A DNA stretch of 14,554 bases from contig JAUXAJ010000110.1 in NCBI GenBank assembly GCA_030620005.1, positions 1-14,554 on the forward strand. Reading direction: 5' to 3'. A program made the translations under genes and the position numbers. Source of the stretch: Promethearchaeota archaeon (lineage in GTDB: Archaea > Asgardarchaeota > Lokiarchaeia > Sigynarchaeales > SOKP01). The notes below the pieces were generated by a model. The model worked only from the letters and a program-made list of their open reading frames with translations, did not search any database and had not been told where the DNA came from. This document shows, piece after piece, positions 6,639-12,833 of the stretch; the stretch's first letter is position 1, and every line of letters starts with the position of its first letter.

Positions 6639-8735
6639 TCATGTTTTAAAATGCTGAATTGGTTGGTAAATACTTACATTAAGATCCTTGAAACTATTAG
6701 CATCATGTATCTCTGTAAACCAAGTATATTCCGCATCAGGTTTTAAAGGTCTCCAAGGAGTGTTTATTAATGAGAAATTTTTATTGAAACCAGAAGAAGG
6801 TAAAAGAAACGATACTGTAAATATAGCATCGTAAGACGTTAAATCGTGCAAGTTGACATTATTTGCGTGCCCTTCAGAGACATGGTTTGCGTAATAAGCG
6901 TCCACTCCGCCTAATTCGTTCAAAGTAGTCCATTTTGTACTAATAAAAATTCGCGAATCTCCTTTTGGAGAGGGCTTTATTTCGTGAGAGAATTTAATTT
7001 TTTCTCTAACCTTTAAGTAACTATTCAATAAGGTTTCATTGGTTTTTAATACTCGCGATTTAGTGCGTATTTCACCGTTCCAATACTCAGCTGTGAAGGT
7101 ATACTTGCCATCATTTAAAAAACCGTCTCTATCAAAGGCTAGGAATCTTATTAATCCTCGATTATAGTTGTCCACGACATATCCATTTCCATTTTCAAAA
7201 TCAAACGGTTGGTTCTTGAATTTAAATTCGTAGTTTCCTGGTCCTTCAACGAGAATTTTTTTAATTGCGTTCGTATTTTTTTCTCCAGCTAAACCAAAGA
7301 ATCTTGTTTCAAGTTTAACTTGCTTGTTTGGAACGTTATTGTCGTCATAATTATCAAAATAGGCTTGACTTACCACGACATCGTCCAATGGAGGGACTGT
7401 TTCGCTCATAGCGTCTTCAATAAAAAATGACTGTTCAAACTCGTTAAAGCGATGTTTATATCCAATTCCTAACAAAGTCGAAAGTTTATCCACATTTTCA
7501 AATATTTCAGGATTGACATTAATACCTGCTTCGTGAAAAGCGTTTACCACATTTTCAAGTTTTGCCGGACATCCTTTTATTGGGATCATTTCATTAATAT
7601 CTGGATTATTTCCATGCTTGTTATACATGCATTGTCCAAATAAAATAGTTTTCTTTTTTCCGGGTGTTGGATCCATTCTTTTTCCTAAAAGAACTTCGAC
7701 GTCATCCCATGGATCTCCATTCCAAGCGAAAACTATGGAATTTACTATTAAAGTCATGACGCTCGCGCAATAAGTACATAATGAGTTGTCGTATTCTCGA
7801 AAATTTATTCCCTGCATCCCCAGTTTATCAAAAATTATAGGTCGCAATCCATCCGTAGTGTAGGGAAATTTATACTCGTACTTTACTTGGACTCGCGAAA
7901 TTTTTTTTCCAACTACATCAATATCGGAAAAATCGATGGGTCTATTATTATCTTTAGCGTAATGAACTAAATATGAAACTTCAGAAGGATCAAATCCTAA
8001 AATCTTTGCTCCAACCTTATCTGCGGAAAAAAAATCAGAAGAAGCTACTAATATATTACTTCGCCTCATTTTTCCGTCGAATCCTGGACCTCGCTCGTTT
8101 GTGTATATCCCGTCCACGATTGCAACGGTAGGAGGAAGGTTGTTAGGAAATCGCGAAATGTAGAAGTCAAGATCTTTATCTGTGTCTGCAGAATGGCATT
8201 TTTTTCTCGATTTTACATCTATTAATCCTTTCAAATTTTTAATCGCCAAGCTCACTTTCGTTTGCGAATGTGTTTTTAGAACGGGAAGGCTTACAATAAA
8301 ATCGGAATGTAAGAAATCCACGTTGAAATTGAGCGTTATTCCATCACCAATATCAACTTTTTCAAAAGGCCGTTCAAATACATTGATGACCTTCACGCCG
8401 TACCGGTCCTTAAACTTATTATAACCCAAAGTTTCAAATGCATGATGGGCTGCTTTGAAATCGTTTGGTTTATATGTTATGATGCCTTCTCCAATTGTAA
8501 TATCAGAAATACCACGCTCCTTTAGTAAAATGATGGTATCCTCAACGATTCGAGATGTTGTAATTATACCGTATTTAGAATATGATGGATCAATTACCCA
8601 ATATACAATATTAGGTTTTAAAAAGACCTTCTCATTACCAGTTAGATTTTCAAACGTGCCAGAAAGCTCTACTGCTTTTCTTAAAGATTCTATCTTTTTT
8701 CTATATTGTACGATGGCTACACGATGTCTATTCAT
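6639..8735 (-). CDS. DUF362 domain protein with a large C-terminal beta-rich extension
   Basis: A 698-residue protein. Residues 1 to about 440 are a paralogue of the neighbouring DUF362 protein: KVFLKPNIVYW (36-46), SDITIGEGI, IKNLKGLI (165-172), and Cys320, Cys323, Cys369 and Cys389 fall at identical numbers, so the two align without gaps. Residues of about 441-698 have no counterpart in the paralogue. This part is rich in Tyr, Phe, Trp and Asn and in alternating patterns such as GKYTFTAEYWNG, which suggests one or two beta-sandwich (Ig/FN3-like) domains. I do not recognise the family. No signal peptide is visible. The start at 8735 is supported by agreement with the paralogue and by a purine-rich AGGAAAGAAG shortly upstream. 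Molecular function is unknown; the four cysteines suggest metal or Fe-S binding. Confidence 0.88.
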   Translation of the reverse strand: MNRHRVAIVQYRKKIESLRKAVELSGTFENLTGNEKVFLKPNIVYWVIDPSYSKYGIITTSRIVEDTIILLKERGISDITIGEGIITYKPNDFKAAHHAFETLGYNKFKDRYGVKVINVFERPFEKVDIGDGITLNFNVDFLHSDFIVSLPVLKTHSQTKVSLAIKNLKGLIDVKSRKKCHSADTDKDLDFYISRFPNNLPPTVAIVDGIYTNERGPGFDGKMRRSNILVASSDFFSADKVGAKILGFDPSEVSYLVHYAKDNNRPIDFSDIDVVGKKISRVQVKYEYKFPYTTDGLRPIIFDKLGMQGINFREYDNSLCTYCASVMTLIVNSIVFAWNGDPWDDVEVLLGKRMDPTPGKKKTILFGQCMYNKHGNNPDINEMIPIKGCPAKLENVVNAFHEAGINVNPEIFENVDKLSTLLGIGYKHRFNEFEQSFFIEDAMSETVPPLDDVVVSQAYFDNYDDNNVPNKQVKLETRFFGLAGEKNTNAIKKILVEGPGNYEFKFKNQPFDFENGNGYVVDNYNRGLIRFLAFDRDGFLNDGKYTFTAEYWNGEIRTKSRVLKTNETLLNSYLKVREKIKFSHEIKPSPKGDSRIFISTKWTTLNELGGVDAYYANHVSEGHANNVNLHDLTSYDAIFTVSFLLPSSGFNKNFSLINTPWRPLKPDAEYTWFTEIHDANSFKDLNVSIYQPIQHFKT

Positions 8736-9026
8736 GTTAATCTTCTTTCCTAGGGCTAAATTTTATTTTCTATAGATTACTTCTTTTTATTCCATTTTGA
8801 ATAAAAAGTTTTTTAGTTCTTAAATTTAATTAAATCTATAGCAAGCGCATATTATTAGCAAAAATTCGCTTATTGGAAATGCCTAGTATTTTCGTCGGTG
8901 CGAACAAAAAAAAAGGAAAACAAATTTTTGAATTCTTAATAATGTAAGTGAAATTTTTTCAAACTACTTAATATAACGATTGTAATGGTTTTTATTTGCC
9001 TTAAATAGAAGGATAGAATGGATAGA

Positions 9027-9033
9027 TTTATAA
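9027..9033 (+). promoter_or_regulatory. Candidate TATA box for the RHH gene
   Basis: TTTATAA is centred about 56 bases before the ATG at 9086. Initiation 26 bases downstream would fall near 9056, inside the palindrome at 9039-9059. Confidence 0.4.
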
Positions 9034-9038
9034 GAGTT

Positions 9039-9059
9039 ATTGTCATTAATTATTACAAT
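9039..9059. promoter_or_regulatory. Imperfect palindrome at the RHH promoter (possible operator)
   Basis: ATTGT at 9039-9043 mirrors ACAAT at 9055-9059, and eight of ten base pairs across the 21-base element are symmetrical. It lies between the TATA-like box and the start codon, over the expected transcription start, where a bound dimer would block initiation. Autoregulation by the RHH protein is inferred from position. Confidence 0.35.
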
Positions 9060-9085
9060 AAGAAAACGATAATTAAAAGATTATT

Positions 9086-9589
9086 ATGAGAAATATTACG
9101 ATAAATTTGCCAGATACTTTTGTTCGTGTACTTGATAAATTTGCTATAGAAAAAGGAACCAATAGATCTGAACTCATAAGGCAGGCAATAAGGGACCTCC
9201 TTAAGACCGATATTCCATTTCAACAAACCATCGATACTTTATGTCCTCAAGGAGCATTAGAAAGAAAGAGGAAACAAGCCATTAAAGAGAAAGAAATGCG
9301 AAGACAAAATGCTCTTTTAAAGTTGGGATTAAAAAAGCAAAAAATTTTAGAATTTTATAATTATTGCGTCATCTGCGAGCGTAGATTACATAAGAGTAGA
9401 AAACCAAGGCTATATAACAAGAAAATAAATGTGTATGAGATGCGTTTTTGTTGCGATTGTTACGAGAAACAGAAAACTCTTAATCAATTACCAAGGTTAT
9501 TAGAAGCGAAAATTAAGGAAAAATTGGAAGAATACCACGAACTTAAAGAAGAATTAAAGGACAAAGAAGATTTTAAAGATATATTGTAA
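9086..9589 (+). CDS. Ribbon-helix-helix DNA-binding protein with a C-terminal four-cysteine zinc module
   Basis: A 167-residue probable transcription regulator. Residues 1-42 form a CopG/MetJ-type ribbon-helix-helix: the strand RNITINLPDTF, then helices around VRVLDKFAIEKG and NRSELIRQAIRDLL. Such proteins bind DNA as dimers through the strand. A basic, helical linker follows (about 56-88). Residues 94-125 carry Cys94-x2-Cys97 and, 24 residues later, Cys122-Cys123-x-Cys125, a spacing suited to a zinc knuckle or treble-clef-like module. The C-terminus (about 137-165) is charged and likely coiled coil. The usual CopG-type antitoxin is about half this length, and no toxin gene is adjacent. NikR also has an RHH start, but its metal-binding ACT domain is not seen here. 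A palindrome over its own promoter suggests autoregulation. Confidence 0.82.
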   Translation: MRNITINLPDTFVRVLDKFAIEKGTNRSELIRQAIRDLLKTDIPFQQTIDTLCPQGALERKRKQAIKEKEMRRQNALLKLGLKKQKILEFYNYCVICERRLHKSRKPRLYNKKINVYEMRFCCDCYEKQKTLNQLPRLLEAKIKEKLEEYHELKEELKDKEDFKDIL

Positions 9590-9598
9590 TAGGTTTTT

Positions 9599-9608
9599 AA
9601 AAAAAAAA
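9599..9608 (-). terminator. T-run terminator after the deacetylase-family gene
   Basis: Ten A on the plus strand give ten T on the minus strand, 43 bases after the stop of the gene ending at 9652. On the plus strand a shorter T5 (9594-9598) follows the RHH gene. Confidence 0.4.
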
Positions 9609-9651
9609 TTTCTCTTTAAATTTAATATATCGAGTTATTAAATTATAAAAA

Positions 9652-10425
9652 CTATTTAAAACCTTGGCAAAACGCGTTAACATTTTTCCCTATAACATCG
9701 TGGTTATAACCCCCTTCCAAAATTGCATAACGCCTTCCATCACATAATTTTTCTGAATATTTCTTCATCAATTCACCTAATTCAGTATAATCCTCTGGAA
9801 AAAGAAGATGCCCCCAATCGTCAATTCCCTGATCAAAGCCAGCAGATGCAGCAAAAATGTCGATATCTTTTAGATCTTGCATGTAGTTCTCAACTTCTTT
9901 GATGTAATTCGCACGACCACTGGAATCAGGGTTAATAATCTTCACTCTAAAGCCATCATCTCGAGATTCCAATATATTACAATTTCCGTCTCCGTAATGG
10001 AGATCGAAGTCGAGTATGAAAGCAGACTTTATTTTCTTTTCTGAAAACAATTTTAATAAGCTAATGCTCATATTGTTGAAATAGCAAAACCTCCAACACG
10101 AATCTGCGGAGGCGTGATGGCCAGGTGGTCTGATTACGGCAAAAGTAGGATTTCCCTTGTATCCTTCTTGAGCAGCTAAGATAGCACCACCAGCAGCGAG
10201 CGACGCCAATTCAAACAGTAAAGAGCTTCTTTTTATTGCTAGCACGTGTCTTTCCGCATGAGCTCTTAAGATGTCCTCTTCTAACGCGGGTTTTGGAACG
10301 ATTATTTCGTATTCTTCTTTTTTACTTGAGATCAGCTCCATTATACCGTCTAATCGACCGGGAGACGCCGCTGGATCCGAAGCGTAACTCGAATTATAAT
10401 ATCTCTCTTTAAATATAATTTTCAT
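9652..10425 (-). CDS. Histone deacetylase superfamily amidohydrolase (compact)
   Basis: A 257-residue zinc-dependent deacetylase of the arginase/HDAC fold, which removes acetyl groups from lysine side chains, polyamines or other small amides. The active site is complete: RPPGHHA with the paired His103 and His104, the zinc ligands Asp141 and His143 in DFDLHYGDG, Asp198 in AGFDQG, and the catalytic Tyr240 in EGGY. It is shorter than the usual 300-370 residues. The missing part is mostly before the first motif, which here starts near residue 99 instead of about 130-140, so the substrate-channel loops must be reduced. The closest functional classes are archaeal and bacterial AcuC, HDAC-like and acetylpolyamine amidohydrolases, and the substrate cannot be decided. 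It is preceded by a GATGAGAT leader motif and a palindromic promoter region. Confidence 0.9.
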   Translation of the reverse strand: MKIIFKERYYNSSYASDPAASPGRLDGIMELISSKKEEYEIIVPKPALEEDILRAHAERHVLAIKRSSLLFELASLAAGGAILAAQEGYKGNPTFAVIRPPGHHASADSCWRFCYFNNMSISLLKLFSEKKIKSAFILDFDLHYGDGNCNILESRDDGFRVKIINPDSSGRANYIKEVENYMQDLKDIDIFAASAGFDQGIDDWGHLLFPEDYTELGELMKKYSEKLCDGRRYAILEGGYNHDVIGKNVNAFCQGFK

Positions 10426-10429
10426 GTTT

Positions 10430-10437
10430 ATCTCATC
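10430..10437 (-). promoter_or_regulatory. GATGAGAT leader motif (possible ribosome-binding element)
   Basis: On the minus strand GATGAGAT ends four bases before the ATG of the deacetylase-family gene. The same octamer occurs six bases before the ATG of the PK-C gene (11190-11197). It is not a standard Shine-Dalgarno, but its position fits one. Confidence 0.35.
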
Positions 10438-10471
10438 ACATGTTTTAAGATTTGGTTACTGTTTTATTATT

Positions 10472-10490
10472 AATTATCAGCATGATAATT
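10472..10490. promoter_or_regulatory. Perfect 8+8 inverted repeat at the deacetylase-family promoter
   Basis: AATTATCA and TGATAATT flank a three-base centre (gca). The outer edge overlaps the minus-strand TATAAAT at 10488-10494. An operator for a dimeric repressor is plausible. A repeat this short can also arise by chance in such AT-rich DNA. Confidence 0.35.
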
Positions 10491-10494
10491 TATA
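10488..10494 (-). promoter_or_regulatory. Candidate TATA box for the deacetylase-family gene
   Basis: TATAAAT on the minus strand, about 66 bases before the ATG at 10425, predicts a leader of about 40 bases containing GATGAGAT. Confidence 0.35.
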
Positions 10495-10567
10495 TTTTTT
10501 TGTAGAATTTTTCTTCGTAAAATAATATGAAACCGTAGAAAAATCATAACTTGTAAGGTAAAAATAC

Positions 10568-10577
10568 AAAAAAAAAA
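10568..10577 (-). terminator. T-run terminator after the PK-C gene
   Basis: Ten T on the minus strand begin 21 bases after the stop codon at 10599. This suggests that the PK-C gene and the deacetylase-family gene, though co-directional, are separate transcripts. Confidence 0.45.
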
Positions 10578-10598
10578 TAGTTAAATCTAGTTAAAAAA

Positions 10599-11183
10599 TC
10601 ACATCGGTTTTGCTAAAATTGCTTTAACCCTTAGATTTTTGAATTCGCTTGTTGGTGCGGGTCTTATTAAACACACCGTGTCTGCCCCTCTACCTGTCCC
10701 ACCAACGCATATGATATCTCTCTCAAGGTCTGGGATTAAACCAGCATCGCAAGTAGTACTTGCTATTTCAATGCATACTTTTACACCTTGACTGAACTGA
10801 AAACCTATCATTTTTGCCAACAAATCTACAAATTGCCAAGCTTCTTTCTTAAGTCTAATGCCTCTTTCGATACCACTCATTGCATGCGTGCTCGTATGAA
10901 GTTTCAGACCTTTTTTTCGTAACGCTTCCATTTTGTCCTCAGGGAATTCTTGCCTAAGCTTGCTTCCTGTGAAGTAGTAGGCGTGAGTAATGATTACTAC
11001 ATTATATTCGTTGGGATTGAAAATTTCTGCTGCTTTTTCAGCAACCGTGCCAGTAGTACTTGCTAATACAACATTCTTAACATTAAGTTGATCTGCATAT
11101 TTTTTAGCAATTTTTAACGCTTTATCAGTATTTTCCGGTCCCGGCTTTTCAAAACAAGTAAATTCAAAATTTATATCCGTCAT
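10599..11183 (-). CDS. Stand-alone pyruvate kinase C-terminal-domain (PK-C) protein
   Basis: A 194-residue protein corresponding to the C-terminal (PK_C, PF02887) domain of pyruvate kinase, without the catalytic barrel. It belongs to the free-standing archaeal type, of which I recall the structural-genomics protein AF0103 of Archaeoglobus. Shared signatures are FEKPGPENTDKALKIA (11-26), VVLASTTGTVAEKAAE (38-53), the SGIERGI segment (about 103-109), GVKVCIEIA (132-140) and VGGTGRGADTVCLIRPA (160-176). In pyruvate kinase this domain binds allosteric effectors; alone it cannot make pyruvate. A role as a small-molecule-binding or regulatory protein is inference. It lies upstream of the deacetylase-family gene on the same strand but 173 bases away with a T-run between. 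Length and start look complete. Confidence 0.88.
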   Translation of the reverse strand: MTDINFEFTCFEKPGPENTDKALKIAKKYADQLNVKNVVLASTTGTVAEKAAEIFNPNEYNVVIITHAYYFTGSKLRQEFPEDKMEALRKKGLKLHTSTHAMSGIERGIRLKKEAWQFVDLLAKMIGFQFSQGVKVCIEIASTTCDAGLIPDLERDIICVGGTGRGADTVCLIRPAPTSEFKNLRVKAILAKPM

Positions 11184-11189
11184 TATAAA

Positions 11190-11197
11190 ATCTCATC
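11190..11197 (-). promoter_or_regulatory. GATGAGAT leader motif (second copy)
   Basis: The octamer found before the deacetylase-family gene recurs here, six bases before the ATG of the PK-C gene, the usual distance for a ribosome-binding element. Confidence 0.35.
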
Positions 11198-11289
11198 TCT
11201 TTTATTATTATTAAATACATTCTATTTTTATTTTTTATTCTTTTTGATTTTTCTTCTTAAAAGGTTCTATCGATTATTAATAAACAAAA

Positions 11290-11297
11290 TTTATATG
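11290..11297 (+). promoter_or_regulatory. Candidate TATA box for the GPH transporter gene
   Basis: TTTATATG lies about 57 bases before the ATG and predicts a start near 11320 with a leader of some 30 bases. That leader would contain a 14-bp perfect palindrome, CAAATTTAAATTTG (11329-11342). A second AT-rich box (TTAATAATAT) closer to the ATG is also possible. Confidence 0.3.
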
Positions 11298-11350
11298 GAA
11301 AGAGAATCAAGAACTATTAATAATATAACAAATTTAAATTTGAAAAAAAA

Positions 11351-12751
11351 ATGAGTAAAGAAAAAATAAGTACTAAAAAAAAAGCACTTTTTGGTTTAAG
11401 CGCATTTCCAGACCAACTTACATATCAAGCATTCACGATTTACGTTTTCACGTTTTATTTCTCTGTTGTAGGACTGACAATGCTGGAGATTTGGATAGGT
11501 TTCGTTCTCTGGGGCGTATGGAACATGTTCAACGATCCCCTCCTCGGTGCTCTTAGCGAGAGAACAAAGCAAAAGGGAAAATTAGGAAAGAGAAAATTTT
11601 ACTTAATCATTTCATTTGTGCCTTTATCCTTAATGATGATATTATTGTTTACAACGCCTCTCAATGCCAAGTTTATTTACTTCATCATTGTTATTTTTGC
11701 ATTTGAACTCTTTTACACGATGTTTTCGGTCAATACAAATGCCATTTTTCCCGAAATGTTTCCCACTGAACAGGAGAGAGCATCCACGAACATGTTCATA
11801 AAAATATTCACGATGCTTGCTGTAATTATTGCGTCACTAATTCCAACATTCATCATATCACCAATGGTCCCATTGACAGATTCTGCTGAAGAAGCTGCTC
11901 GCATACAATCGATGTACATTACTGCTGGAATAGTTTTATGTATTATCTCTGTTATTGCAGCGATTATTTTTGTTTTTTTTGCTGTAGAAGAAAAAGAAGA
12001 ATTAGAGGACGATTTTGAAAAGAGACCTGGCTTTTTTGCTTCAATAAAAATTACCTTTTCAAATAAGACCTTCTTGAAATTTACATTAGGAAACATGTTT
12101 ATTTGGTATTGTTTTAATGTCTTATTGACCCTTTTTCCTCTGTACGCCGTATTTGTACTGGGAATTACTGAAGGGTCGCTTCAAATAGGCATTACATTAA
12201 TGCTTGCACTTCTCGCTGCGGCTGCTTTCATACCTGTTCAAGTCAAGTTAAGTAGAAAAATAGGTACTCGGAAAGGTCTGATGATGGGATTATGCATATG
12301 GATTTTTACTCTATTTCCGTTGGTTCTGTTGTCCAATAATGATTTAAGTAGAATTTTAGCGATGGTCGTTTTTGCTAGTATTGGATTTGGTTTGTCAGCG
12401 GCTTTATTTTATATCGATTTAATTCATGCTGATGTCATTGATGAAGACGCTCTTAAATTTGGTGTGAAAAGAGCAGCTAGTTATTACGGAGTAAATGCAT
12501 TCATACACCGTTTTTCTACGATACTCGCAATTACAACAATTACTTTCGTGTTTTCAGGAACAGGGTGGAGCTCCTATACTCCAGTTACCAGCGATCCCGC
12601 ATTAACAATACTTGGATTGAAACTATTAATGTTCCTATTCCCCGCCATAGCACTTGTAGGATCTATTCTATTCTTCAAGTCTTATGGACTACACGGTGAT
12701 AGACTAAAAAAATTGCGAGAAGAATTGGAAAAACATCCAGAATTGAAATAA
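11351..12751 (+). CDS. MFS transporter, GPH (MelB-like) sugar:cation symporter family
   Basis: A 466-residue membrane protein with about 12 hydrophobic segments in two halves. The glycoside-pentoside-hexuronide signature is clear: WNMFNDPLLGALSERT at about 57-72, followed by the basic cytoplasmic loop KQKGKLGKRKF, and FPTEQERASTN (about 137-147) after helix IV. Family members import sugars or sugar acids with Na+ or H+. Of the acidic residues that hold the cation in E. coli MelB, Asp59 is retained (Asp62), but Asp55 aligns with Asn58 and Asp124 with about Ser126. Na+ coupling is therefore doubtful and H+ coupling or a different substrate is possible. A charged cytoplasmic loop at about 212-225 and a charged tail (about 448-466) flank the second half. 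No sugar-processing gene lies nearby in this window. T-runs follow the stop. Confidence 0.88.
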   Translation: MSKEKISTKKKALFGLSAFPDQLTYQAFTIYVFTFYFSVVGLTMLEIWIGFVLWGVWNMFNDPLLGALSERTKQKGKLGKRKFYLIISFVPLSLMMILLFTTPLNAKFIYFIIVIFAFELFYTMFSVNTNAIFPEMFPTEQERASTNMFIKIFTMLAVIIASLIPTFIISPMVPLTDSAEEAARIQSMYITAGIVLCIISVIAAIIFVFFAVEEKEELEDDFEKRPGFFASIKITFSNKTFLKFTLGNMFIWYCFNVLLTLFPLYAVFVLGITEGSLQIGITLMLALLAAAAFIPVQVKLSRKIGTRKGLMMGLCIWIFTLFPLVLLSNNDLSRILAMVVFASIGFGLSAALFYIDLIHADVIDEDALKFGVKRAASYYGVNAFIHRFSTILAITTITFVFSGTGWSSYTPVTSDPALTILGLKLLMFLFPAIALVGSILFFKSYGLHGDRLKKLREELEKHPELK

Positions 12752-12760
12752 AGACTTTAA

Positions 12761-12789
12761 TTTTTTTAAAATTTCAATTTTTTTTTTTT
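12761..12789 (+). terminator. Double T-run terminator after the transporter gene
   Basis: Seven T (12761-12767) and twelve T (12778-12789) lie between the transporter stop and the URO-D-family start, so the two co-directional genes probably do not form one operon. Confidence 0.5.
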
Positions 12790-12833
12790 AATAAACATAA
12801 CATAATAATTCTATAAAATATTATATTAGGATC

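Larger units (their letters stand above)
8736..9085. other. Divergent intergenic region between the DUF362 and RHH genes
   Basis: These 350 bases hold the promoters of two divergent genes. On the right are a TATA-like box (9027-9033) and an imperfect palindrome (9039-9059) ahead of the RHH gene. A slightly less AT-rich patch around 8840-8920 contains only a 22-codon frame ending at the TAA near 8946. I see no RNA gene. Confidence 0.5.

Noticed and set aside
8455..8775. A 106-codon plus-strand frame opposite the start of the second DUF362 gene
   Set aside because: The minus-strand frame is conserved against its paralogue throughout this stretch, so the plus-strand frame is incidental.
8881..8949. 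A 22-codon plus-strand frame (MPSIFVGANKKKGKQIFEFL...) in the intergenic region
   Set aside because: Too short, with a low-complexity lysine run, and no promoter or ribosome-binding signal.
9086..9589. The RHH protein as the antitoxin of a toxin-antitoxin pair
   Set aside because: No small toxin-like gene lies directly upstream or downstream on the same strand, and the protein is about twice the usual antitoxin length with a zinc-type module.
9652..11183. The deacetylase-family and PK-C genes as one operon
   Set aside because: They are separated by 173 bases holding a T10 run and a separate TATA-like box, so a shared transcript is not supported.
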